Source: Burkholderiales bacterium
Lineage (GTDB): Bacteria; Pseudomonadota; Gammaproteobacteria; Burkholderiales; Burkholderiaceae_C
NCBI GenBank assembly: GCA_947450745.1
Contig: CANFYD010000009.1
Coordinates: 1 to 19,393, forward strand
DNA length: 19,393 bases
Direction of reading: 5' to 3'
The notes beneath the pieces were generated by a model that worked only from the letters and a program-made list of their open reading frames with translations, was not told where the DNA came from and made no database searches. The translations under genes were made by a program, and so were the position numbers. Below, piece after piece: positions 5,757 to 14,500 of the stretch (positions within the stretch are counted from its first letter, which is position 1; each line of letters begins with the position of its first letter).

Positions 5757-7025
5757 TTACCTGCGACCGAACATCATTTGCCGCGCCACGGCCCGCTTCA
5801 GCGGCGGCAGCGCTTGCAGTGCGGCCAAGGCCAAACCGCGCGCAATCGGCAGGCCGGGCCAGCGCCAGGCAAAGGTGCGGGCGAGGAAATCGGTCGCGGC
5901 AATCGTGCTCCAGCGGTCCGGCGCGCGCTGCCATTCGACGCTGCGCAACGCCGCCGCCACGTCGTGCTTGGCGCGCAAGGCCTCGACCAGCGCGTAGGCA
6001 TCGCGCAGCCCCAGGTTCAGACCTTGGCCGGCCACCGGGTGCAGCGTTTGTGCGGCATTGCCGATGCGCACGATGCGGCCCTCGGTCAAGCTGCGCTCGG
6101 CGTTCAAGCCCAGCGCAAAGCACTTCAACGCGCTGATGCCCTGCAAGCGGCCGACGGCATCGGGCAGCAGGCTGTGCAACACGGTCAGGCGCTGCGCATC
6201 GCTCAAGCCGGCCACCTCGTCCTCGGCCTGCGGCATGCACCAGACCAGCGCGGCGCGGCGCTGCCCGCCCTCGGCGCGCAGCGGCAGCAGCGCCAACGGG
6301 CCGTTGCGGGTAAAGCGCTCGTAGGCCACACCGGGCGGGCTGTCGTCGGCCAAGGTGACCCGGCCGACCCAGGCGTTTTGCTGATAGTCGTGGCTGAGCG
6401 CTTTGCGCGCTTGGTCGGCAAACACGCCGCCCTCGGCCACCACCGCCAGATCAAAACTCTCGGCAATACCGGCATCCACCTCGACGCCGTCCACTTGCGA
6501 CTTCAAGGCCTGCACCGGCGCACCGAAGCGGCTGCTCAAGCGGCCCGGTTCTTGAGCTACCCGCGCATTCCAGGCGGCTTGCAGCGGCATCACCAGTTGG
6601 CCATAGCTGAGCACCGCGCCGAGTTGCGCCACGCCCTGCTCGGCCGCGCTCAAGCGCACCTCGGGCTCTTGCGAGCCGCCAAACAGCGGGTGCCGCATGG
6701 TCGGCGGAGCTTGGCTGACCACCACTTGCAGGATGGCCTGCGCCGCGCCGGCATCCCAGGCGGACAGACGCTGCAGCAACTGCACCGAACCGAGCGACAG
6801 CGCCAGCGTGCGCGGATCACCCGACACGTCGCGCTCCAGCGGCCGCGCATCGAACAAGCTGATGCGCGCTTGCGGCAGCAGCTGGGCCGCCAGCAGCGCC
6901 AGCGTCAGCCCGGCCGGCCCGGCACCAATGACGGCCAAACGCAGCGGCGCGTCGTTCGCAAGGCGGGCCGACGAGGTCTCGGCGGTGGGGAATGAATCGG
7001 CGTCGGGGCGGCGAATGGTGCGCAT
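5757..7025 (-). CDS. ubiH: UbiH-type FAD-dependent ubiquinone hydroxylase
   Basis: 422 residues. An extended N-terminus of about 28 residues leads into the FAD-binding Rossmann motif GAGPAG (34-39), with D59 at the end of the second strand (ISLFDAR). The second FAD motif begins at residue 322 (GNAAQTLHPVAGQG, then NLGLRDAY). The GNAAQTLHP form is the one found in E. coli UbiH, whereas UbiF and UbiI have GDAAHT. The enzyme should be a flavin monooxygenase hydroxylating the ring of a ubiquinone precursor with O2 and NAD(P)H. Burkholderiales often carry several UbiH/UbiF relatives, so the exact ring position is not certain. It is divergent from the aldo/keto reductase gene. No strong ribosome binding site is seen; the first ATG of the frame is kept. 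Confidence 0.85.
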   Translation of the reverse strand: MRTIRRPDADSFPTAETSSARLANDAPLRLAVIGAGPAGLTLALLAAQLLPQARISLFDARPLERDVSGDPRTLALSLGSVQLLQRLSAWDAGAAQAILQVVVSQAPPTMRHPLFGGSQEPEVRLSAAEQGVAQLGAVLSYGQLVMPLQAAWNARVAQEPGRLSSRFGAPVQALKSQVDGVEVDAGIAESFDLAVVAEGGVFADQARKALSHDYQQNAWVGRVTLADDSPPGVAYERFTRNGPLALLPLRAEGGQRRAALVWCMPQAEDEVAGLSDAQRLTVLHSLLPDAVGRLQGISALKCFALGLNAERSLTEGRIVRIGNAAQTLHPVAGQGLNLGLRDAYALVEALRAKHDVAAALRSVEWQRAPDRWSTIAATDFLARTFAWRWPGLPIARGLALAALQALPPLKRAVARQMMFGRR

Positions 7026-7031
7026 GGCGGG

Positions 7032-7057
7032 TTGAGCTCAAGCCCGTGGGAACGGGC
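7032..7057. promoter_or_regulatory. Palindrome and hairpin in the divergent ubiH / aldo-keto reductase region
   Basis: TTGAGCTCAA (7032-7041) is a perfect 10-bp palindrome, directly followed by a hairpin GCCCGT-GGGA-ACGGGC (7042-7057) and then ATTTT. The pair lies 7 bp upstream of the hydroxylase start, so it may sit in that gene's leader and act as an operator or RNA structure. Confidence 0.3.
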
Positions 7058-7136
7058 ATTTTGGGGTGGTTTCACTATAGCGGCCGCGCTGCGCTACCCT
7101 TCTCGCTCTGTTGTTTACCCTGGAGAAAGTACCGCT

Positions 7137-8117
7137 ATGCAATATCGTCGTCTGGGCCGCAGTGGCCTGCAAGTCTCCGAACTGTCGCTCGGCTCCTGGG
7201 TCACGTATCACAACCAAGTGGATACCCAAGCCGCTACCGAAATGCTCGCCGCCGCCTTCGATGCCGGCATCAACTTCTTCGACAACGCCGAGGTCTATGC
7301 ACTGGGCCAGAGCGAGGTGGTGATGGGCGAGGCGTTCAAAGCGCTGAAGTGGCCGCGCCTGAACTATGTCGTCTCGACCAAGTTTTTCTGGGGCATGGAG
7401 CGGGAAGGCAACACGGTCAACCGCCGGGACACGCTGAACCGCAAATACCTGATGCAGGCGATCGACGGGTCGCTCAAGCGGATGCAGCTGGACTTCATCG
7501 ACCTGGTCTATTGCCATCGCCCCGACCCGCACACGCCGATCGAAGAAACCGTTCGCGCGATGAGCGACATGATCACCCAGGGCAAGGCGCTGTATTGGGG
7601 CACCAGCGAATGGTCGGCCGCCGACATCCGCGCGGCCTACGAGATTGCCGAGCGCCACCACCTGCACAAGCCGGTGATGGAGCAGCCGCAGTACAACCTG
7701 TTCCACCGCAACCGGGTCGAGCAGGAATACGCCCGGCTCTACGATGACATGGGCCTGGGCTTGACGACCTGGAGCCCGCTGGCCTCCGGCTTGCTGACCG
7801 GCAAATACAAGGCCGGGGTACCCGCCGGCAGCCGCGCCGCACTGGAAAGCATGGCCTGGATGCGCGACGGCCTGACCGACCCGGCCAAGAACGCAGCCGT
7901 CGCCGAGCTGGAGAAAATTGCCGCCGAGCTGGGCGGTAATGTGGCGCAATTGAGCATTGCTTGGGCCAACAAGAACCCGCGTGTCTCGACGGTGATTCTG
8001 GGTGCCAGCAAGATCGGCCAATTGCACGACAACCTCGGCGCACTGGCCCTGACGCCGAAGCTGACGCCCGAGGTGATGGCGCGCATCGAAGCCTTGACCG
8101 CGCCTCTCGCAAAGTAA
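7137..8117 (+). CDS. Aldo/keto reductase, Kv-beta-like family
   Basis: 326 residues. The frame is open upstream, but the ATG at 7137 follows a good ribosome binding site (TGGAGAAAG, 7121-7129) and gives the standard family start MQYRRLGRSGLQVSELSLG. The catalytic tetrad of aldo/keto reductases is present: D49 and Y54 (FFDNAEVY), K82 (STKFFWG) and H127 (YCHRPD). The C-terminal part with WSPLASGLLTGKY and VILGASK is the NADPH-binding end. Strongest resemblance is to the AKR6 (potassium-channel beta subunit)/YghZ branch, cytosolic NADPH-dependent reductases of aldehydes such as methylglyoxal or glyceraldehyde 3-phosphate. The physiological substrate cannot be read from sequence. The last codons fall in a three-copy tandem repeat. 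Confidence 0.93.
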   Translation: MQYRRLGRSGLQVSELSLGSWVTYHNQVDTQAATEMLAAAFDAGINFFDNAEVYALGQSEVVMGEAFKALKWPRLNYVVSTKFFWGMEREGNTVNRRDTLNRKYLMQAIDGSLKRMQLDFIDLVYCHRPDPHTPIEETVRAMSDMITQGKALYWGTSEWSAADIRAAYEIAERHHLHKPVMEQPQYNLFHRNRVEQEYARLYDDMGLGLTTWSPLASGLLTGKYKAGVPAGSRAALESMAWMRDGLTDPAKNAAVAELEKIAAELGGNVAQLSIAWANKNPRVSTVILGASKIGQLHDNLGALALTPKLTPEVMARIEALTAPLAK

Positions 8118-8141
8118 AAGCAAAGTAAAAGCAAAGTAAAA
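8109..8141. repeat. Three perfect 11-bp tandem copies spanning the stop codon
   Basis: GCAAAGTAAAA is repeated three times without mismatch. The first copy holds the last two codons and the TAA stop of the aldo/keto reductase. Because the unit is 11 bp, the three TAA triplets (8115, 8126, 8137) fall in all three forward frames. Confidence 0.95.
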
Positions 8142-8179
8142 CGCCAAGCAAAGCGAGGTCGCGTGATATGCGCCCGCAA

Positions 8180-8198
8180 CGCCCAGCGCAGCTGGGCG
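8180..8198 (+). terminator. GC-rich hairpin after the aldo/keto reductase gene
   Basis: CGCCCAGC-GCA-GCTGGGCG forms a perfect 8-bp stem with a 3-base loop, 62 bp after the stop. It lacks a T-run (GTTAGTGG follows), so it may be a weak terminator, an mRNA-stabilising stem, or a leader structure of the next gene. Confidence 0.4.
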
Positions 8199-8251
8199 GT
8201 TAGTGGAGCAGCGTCACCGCAGCGTCAGTCGGGCGTGGCATCCTTGCCGGG

Positions 8252-11200
8252 ATGCAAGTCTCTCGCTACTTTCACTTTCTACTGACGCTGTTTTCGCTGT
8301 TTTCGCTGTTCTGGCTGTGCTTGCTGCTCGGGCTCAGCGCCACGGCCAATGCCGCGCCCGCCCGTGCGGCGCTGGCACTCGACGCCGAACCGCGCTTCGA
8401 GCCGGTCGGCGTCGGCAGCATCCCGCGCGGCGTGGTCGCGGCGCTGGCGCAGGACCGGGCGGGTTTTCTGTGGATCGCCACCGGTGACGGGCTGGTCAGG
8501 CATGACGCTTACCGCTTTCGCCCCCAGGAACGCGTCAGCGAGGTCGTGGCGGCGCGCAATCTGGGCTGGCTGCGGGCCCTGCTGTCGGCCCGCGATGGCC
8601 GGCTGTGGATAGGCACCGAAAGCGACGGCTTGGCCGTTTACGACCCCGCGACCGAACAGGTCAATCTGGTGAACCCGGAGACGCAGGAGGCAACGGGCAG
8701 CGCCAAGGTCGTGTGGCCGACGATACGTGCGCTGGCCGAAGACATCGACGGGGCCATCTGGGTCGCCACCTTGGGGGCCGGGCTCGACCGGTTCGACCCC
8801 AGCAGCGGCAGCTTCACCCACCACCGCGCGTCCAGCCAGCCGGGCAGCCTGAGCGACGACCGAGTCCATGCGCTGCTGATCGACCGTCAGGGCACGCTGT
8901 GGGTCGGCACCTGGTCCGGCCTGAGCCGCCGACTCAAAGGTGGCAGCGATTTTGAAGCCGTCTTTGCGCAAACTGTCGCCGGCAGCGCCCCTCGCCCGGA
9001 CAGCCTGGACGGCCAAAAGGTGCAAGCGCTGTTTGAAGCGTCCGACGGCCGCATCTGGGTCGGCACGCAACAAGGTGGGCTGGCCCTGCTCGACCCGATC
9101 ACGGCGCAAGGCCAGCTGTTGCCGGCTGACCCCAAGCCGGGTGGCGGCCGCAGCGCGGTCAACAGCTTTGTCGAGGCACCCGACGGGCTGGCCAAGCAGG
9201 TCTGGGTCGGGCACGCAGCCGGCATTGATGTGCACGACAGTACGACGGCCAAACTGCTGCGGCAATTGCGCCATGACCCGCTCAATCCGGCCGGACTGGC
9301 CGGTGACGAGGTGACCCATCTGCTGGCCGACCGCGCCGGTTGGATTTGGGTGGGTGGTTTTGGCCTGGGCTTGCAGCGCCACAACCCGGCCAATCGCAGC
9401 ATCTGGGTACGCGGTCCCGACCCGGTCCCCACCACAAGGCATGAAACCGCCTTCCGCAAGGCCGATGTGCGCAGCCTGCTGCAGCTTGACAACGGCGACA
9501 TCTGGGCCGCTCAACACAAGGGCGGCGTGGCGGTACTGGACCCGCAGTTGCGCGTCATCGCGACGTTGCCGCTGCCCACTGCCCGATCGGGGGATCACCA
9601 GACCGCCGCCAGCCAGCAGGTATCGCGGGTCATCGCGATGGCGCAAATGACGGCCGCCGGGGCCGGTCATATCTGGTTGGCTGCAGCCGACGAGCTGCTG
9701 CAGTTCGACCGGCAACGCCGCTTGCTGCACAAACTGCCCCACCGGCTGGGGCCGATCCGCCACCTGCTGGCCGGCAGCGAAGGCTCGCTGTGGGTGGGCA
9801 GCGACGACGGCCTGTATCGCCTGCGCCCCAAGGCAGCCGGCTTGCAGCGCGTGGCCTTGGCAGGCGGGCAAGCGCATTTCGGCGAAATCTATTCGATGGC
9901 GCTGGGCCCCGATGAAGCGCTCTGGGTCGGTGGGCGCAATGGCCTGTTCCGCATCGCACCGGGCGGCAGCACCTTGCAGCCGGTGCTGGCACGCGCAGGT
10001 GCGGAGCTCGGCAACCCCGCCGTGCTGGGCCTGCTGTTCGATCGCCATCAGACGCTTTGGCTCGACACCTCGGTGGAAGGACTGCACCGAATGAGCGCCT
10101 GGGACGGCAGCCATGCGGCCTTCGAGCGCATCAGCGAACGCCATGGCATCAACTACCGCCCGTTTGGCGTCAACCTGATGGAGGACGGGCGCGGCCGCAT
10201 CTGGACTCAGCTCAACGTTTACGACCCGGCCACCGACAAGCTCGACGAGCTGACCCCGACCGACGGCATAGACATCGGCACGCCCTGGTTCTTTGCCTAC
10301 GCCAAAACGCTGGACGGCCGACTGCTGTTCGGCGGCAGCAAAGGCGTGGCGGTGGTCAGCCCGGACACCTTCGACATGCCCGTCCACGCGCCGCCGCTGG
10401 TGGCGGTGGAGTTGCGCATCAACGGCGAGCGCCAGTCGGCCGGTCAGTTGCAACAAGGGCTGCAGTTGACGCCCGAGCAACGCAGTTTCAGCCTCGAATT
10501 CGCCGCGCTCGACTACAGCAATCCGAGCCGTAGCCGCTATGCCTACCGGCTGGAGGGCTTTGATCCGGCCTGGATCAGCACCGGCGCGGAATTGCGCGTG
10601 GCCGCCTACAGCAACCTGAGCCCGGGCGACTATCTGCTGCGCGTGCGCGCCAACAACCGCAGCGGTGTCGCCAGCCAGCAGGAGCTGGCGATCCCGATCC
10701 GCGTCTTGCCCGCTTGGTGGCAGCAATGGTGGTTCCGGCTGCTGCTGCTCGGGGCGCTGCTGCTGTCGGCTTATCTGCTGTTGCAACTGCGCACCCGCCA
10801 GTTGCGCGCCCGCCAACTGTGGCTGGAAGGTCAGGTCAGCCAGCGCACGGCCGAACTGGAGGAATCCAGCCTGACCGACCCGCTGACCGGCTTGCGCAAC
10901 CGGCGCTTCCTGGCCCAGCACATCGAGGCCGATGTCGCGCTGACGCTGCGCCGCCACGAAGGGCAGAACCGCGCCGCGCCGCCGGACGAGAGCGATCTGG
11001 TCTTTTTTCTGCTCGACATCGACCACTTCAAGCAAGTCAACGACGAATTCGGCCATGCGGCCGGCGATGCGGTGCTGACGCAAGTGCGCAGCCGGCTGCA
11101 GCAGGTGTTCCGGGAATCAGACTACTTGGTGCGCTGGGGCGGCGAGGAGTTCTTGATCGTCGCCCGCGAAAGCACGCGCGCCCATGCCCCCGAGCTGGCG

Positions 11201-11542
11201 GCGCGCGCCTGCGCTGCGGTGGCTGAACAGCCGTTTGTGCTGGCCGACGGCCGCTTGCTGCACAAGACCTGCTCGGTCGGGTTTGCCTGCTTCCCGCTCG
11301 CCCCGGCGGCCCCGGCGGCGCTCGATTGGGCCGCCACAGTGAACATTGCCGATGCCGCCCTCTACACCGCCAAGCGGGCCGGTCGCAATGGCTGGCTGGG
11401 CATTCTCGGCGCACGCGGCGCACACGCCGATTCGGCTGCAGCCTTGTCCGCCTGGAGCCACAAGCCGCTGGCCGAATGGTTGGCCAGCGGCGGCTTGCTG
11501 GCGGCCCAGTCCGGCGGCGGCACTGCGGGCTCGCCCGACTGA
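8252..11542 (+). CDS. Membrane diguanylate cyclase with periplasmic beta-propeller sensor (paralogue 1)
   Basis: 1096 residues. A long signal/anchor (1-34, rich in Leu/Phe) is followed by about a dozen propeller blades of the two-component-propeller type, recognised by repeated units such as VRSLLQLDNGDIWAA and VQALFEASDGRIWVGT (about 50-720). A Y_Y_Y-type domain follows (about 735-820; SFSLEFAALDY, YAYRLEGFD), then one membrane helix (about 827-848), a short coiled coil and a GGDEF domain (from about 870). The active site is GGEEF (963-967), with the inhibitory I-site RESD (954-957) five residues before it, so it should make c-di-GMP and be product-inhibited. The propeller probably senses a periplasmic ligand, by analogy with Bacteroides hybrid sensors. 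The start gives the signal peptide but has only a weak ribosome binding site. The paralogue follows 51 bp downstream. Confidence 0.93.
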   Translation: MQVSRYFHFLLTLFSLFSLFWLCLLLGLSATANAAPARAALALDAEPRFEPVGVGSIPRGVVAALAQDRAGFLWIATGDGLVRHDAYRFRPQERVSEVVAARNLGWLRALLSARDGRLWIGTESDGLAVYDPATEQVNLVNPETQEATGSAKVVWPTIRALAEDIDGAIWVATLGAGLDRFDPSSGSFTHHRASSQPGSLSDDRVHALLIDRQGTLWVGTWSGLSRRLKGGSDFEAVFAQTVAGSAPRPDSLDGQKVQALFEASDGRIWVGTQQGGLALLDPITAQGQLLPADPKPGGGRSAVNSFVEAPDGLAKQVWVGHAAGIDVHDSTTAKLLRQLRHDPLNPAGLAGDEVTHLLADRAGWIWVGGFGLGLQRHNPANRSIWVRGPDPVPTTRHETAFRKADVRSLLQLDNGDIWAAQHKGGVAVLDPQLRVIATLPLPTARSGDHQTAASQQVSRVIAMAQMTAAGAGHIWLAAADELLQFDRQRRLLHKLPHRLGPIRHLLAGSEGSLWVGSDDGLYRLRPKAAGLQRVALAGGQAHFGEIYSMALGPDEALWVGGRNGLFRIAPGGSTLQPVLARAGAELGNPAVLGLLFDRHQTLWLDTSVEGLHRMSAWDGSHAAFERISERHGINYRPFGVNLMEDGRGRIWTQLNVYDPATDKLDELTPTDGIDIGTPWFFAYAKTLDGRLLFGGSKGVAVVSPDTFDMPVHAPPLVAVELRINGERQSAGQLQQGLQLTPEQRSFSLEFAALDYSNPSRSRYAYRLEGFDPAWISTGAELRVAAYSNLSPGDYLLRVRANNRSGVASQQELAIPIRVLPAWWQQWWFRLLLLGALLLSAYLLLQLRTRQLRARQLWLEGQVSQRTAELEESSLTDPLTGLRNRRFLAQHIEADVALTLRRHEGQNRAAPPDESDLVFFLLDIDHFKQVNDEFGHAAGDAVLTQVRSRLQQVFRESDYLVRWGGEEFLIVARESTRAHAPELAARACAAVAEQPFVLADGRLLHKTCSVGFACFPLAPAAPAALDWAATVNIADAALYTAKRAGRNGWLGILGARGAHADSAAALSAWSHKPLAEWLASGGLLAAQSGGGTAGSPD

Positions 11543-11593
11543 TCGAACGTGGCCTTGGCGCCAACCCCGGAGCCTCATAAGGCACCCTGTAAC

Positions 11594-14500
11594 ATGCGCG
11601 GCATGTTGCTTCGTGCTTGTTTTTTGTTCTTGCTTCTGCTCATCGCGGTACCCGCCATTGCAGGCAACAATCCGCTCGCTCAACCCCGTTTTGTCTCGGT
11701 CGGCGAGGCCGGTGCCATCACCGACGGGGTGGTCTCAGCCATCGCTCAGGACGCGGCCGGACTGATCTGGGTCGGCACCAGCGCCGGCCTGTTGCGCTAT
11801 GACGGTTACCAGTTCCACTCGTTCAAATTCATCAAGGAGGGCGCTCGCAATGCGGGCACCAGCTTTGTGCGCGCCATCTTGCCCGCCGCTGACGGGCGGT
11901 TGTGGGTCGGCACCGAAAGCGATGGCCTGGGTCTGTTTGACCCGCACAGCGAGCAGTGGACGTTTTACCGCAGCGAAGCGGGCAATCCAACCGCGCTGGC
12001 ACCCGGGACGATTCGCGCACTGGCGCAGGACAACGATGGCAGCCTCTGGGTGGGCACCATAGGCGGAGGCTTGAATCATCTGAACCCGCGCGACGGTAGC
12101 TTCCGGCATTACCGGCAAGCCGAAGGATCGCTCGCGGATGACCGCATCCAGTCCCTGTTGCGGGACAGCCGGGGCGATCTGTGGGTGGGCAGCTGGAGCG
12201 GTTTGGCCAGGCGGGTCGCCGGCAGCGACCGCTTGCTGCCGGTGTTCTCAGACCCCGCCGCAGGGCCTGAGCAGTTGGCCGACAAGATCATTTCCATGTT
12301 GGCCGAGGCGCCCGATGGCCGCATCTGGGTCGGCACACAGCAAGGTGACCTGCTGATCATCGATCCCGTCACTGGGGCCGGCGAATGGCTGGATCGGGCG
12401 GTGACGGGCGGCAGCGCCAAACGCAGCTCGGTATCGGCCTTGGCCGTGATGAACCCGCAAGAGGTTTGGGTGGCCAGGGCCAGCGGCCTGGAGTTGCGCG
12501 CCGTCAGCGATGGTCGTTTGCTGAGCCAAGTCCGCCACGACGCGCGCAAGCCCTGGGGCCTGGCCAGCAACGATGTGCGGGTGCTGCTGCGTGACGCTGC
12601 CGGCTGGACCTGGGTCGGCAGCTACGGGGGCGGCTTGCAACGCCACAACCCGAAACCCAATGGCTTGTGGGTGCGCCGACCCGATGATGATCAAAGCTCA
12701 GTCTTCGCGGAGGCCGATGTACGCAGCCTGCTGCAACTGAGCCAGGGCGAAATTTGGGTCGGAACGGCCGAGCGCGGCATCGCCATCATGGATCAGCAAT
12801 TGCGCGTCATCGCGACGATCCTCCCGGTGGCCGCAGGGCGGCCAGGCTTCAAGGGGGGTCGCGTCAGTGGTTTGACGCAGACGCGCGATGGCCATGTCTG
12901 GGTGGGCACCGACACCCGGCTTTATGAATTCAGCCCGGAGCGCAAATTATTGGCCGAGCATGTGGCGGGCAAAGGCCGGGTGCGGCGAATGCTCGCCTCG
13001 CATGACGGTGCACTTTGGGTCGGCACGCAAGATGGCTTGTACCGCCGCGAGCCTGGGTCGGGCGACTTCAGCCGTACCACTCTCGTTGGCGCTCAGGTAC
13101 TGCATGGCGACATCAACGCCTTGGTTGAAGCGGCCGATGGCAGCGTCTGGGTCGGCGGCGAGACCGGGTTGTACCGCCAAGCGCCGGCGGCGCGCGAGTT
13201 GCAGCTGATGAGCTCGCCACCCGGCGCGGGCTTGGCCAACCCGTCCGTGTTGGGTCTGCTGCTTGATCAGCAGCAAACCCTTTGGGTCGACACCTCGGCC
13301 GGCCTGCACCGAATGATCGCTTTCGACGGCAGCCAAGCCCGCTTCGAGCGGATCAGCGAGCGCCACGGCGTGGGCGGACGGGCTTTTGGTGCCAACCTGC
13401 TGGACGACGAACGCGGTCGCATCTGGACCCAGCGCGCGGTGTTTGACCCTGCCTCAGCCAGCGTATTTGAATTCCGCGTGGCCGATGGTTTCGACATCGG
13501 CACCGGCTGGTTCCGGGCTTATGCCAAGTTGGCCGACGGGCGGCTGCTGTTTGGCGGCAGCAAGGGGCTGCAAGTGGTCGAACCGGCCAAGTTCGAGCGC
13601 TGGTCCTATGCGCCGCCCTTGGTCGTGTCGGAGCTGCGGATAGGCGGTCTGCAAGTACCTGCGCAGGCCTTGCAGAACGGCTTGCGTCTGACACCCGCGC
13701 AGCGCAGTTTCAGCGTCGAATTTGCCGCGCTCGACTACAGCGACCCCGGGCAGAACCGCTACCAATACCAGTTGCTGGGCTTCGACGAGGGATGGATCAA
13801 CACCGGCGCAGACTTCCGCGTCGCCAGTTACAGCAACCTCGACCCTGGACGCTATCTGTTGCGTGTACGCGGCAGCAACCGAGTGGGCGACTGGAGTCCG
13901 CATGAGCTGAGCATTCCGATCGACATCCTGCCAGCCTGGTGGCAGACCTGGTGGGCTCGCCTGCTGGCTGCCTTGCTGTTGAGCGGCTTGGTCCTGGGCG
14001 TGGTGCAGTTGCGCACGCGCTTGTTGTTGAAGCGGCAAATTGCTCTGGAGCAGCGGGTCAGCGAACGCACCGAGGAGCTGCACAGCCTGGCGCTGGAGTT
14101 GCAGCAGAAGTCGCAGGCGCTGGAACTCTCCAGCTTGTCCGACCCCTTGACCGGGCTGCGCAACAGGCGCTTCCTGACCCAGCATATCGAGGTCGATCTG
14201 GCCCAAGCATTGCGGCGTCACGAAGATCAGCGCCTGCATGGCGCGCAGCCGGCCGAAGATGCCGACCTGATCTTTTTCCTGCTCGACATCGACCACTTCA
14301 AACAGGTCAACGACCGCCACGGCCATGCGGCGGGCGACGCGGTGATCATGCAGATACGCGGTCGTTTGCAGCAGGTTTTTCGGGCCAGCGACTATCTGGT
14401 GCGCTGGGGCGGCGAGGAATTCTTGATCGTGGCGCGCGGCAGCTCGCGCGCTCACGCGGCGGGCTTGGCCGAGCGCGCCCGCGCGGCCGTGGCCGAGCAG

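Noticed and set aside
5652..6995. 447-residue plus-strand frame opposite the UbiH-type gene
   Set aside because: Gln/Arg/His-rich shadow with no domains; the minus strand has both FAD motifs.
7038..8147. 369-residue minus-strand frame opposite the aldo/keto reductase
   Set aside because: Shadow of the reductase gene, whose catalytic tetrad and ribosome binding site are clear.
8279..11083. 934-residue open frame on the minus strand opposite the first diguanylate cyclase
   Set aside because: It mirrors a real GC-rich gene. The translation is rich in Arg, Gln, His and Ala without domain motifs, and the plus-strand product has full, recognisable domains.
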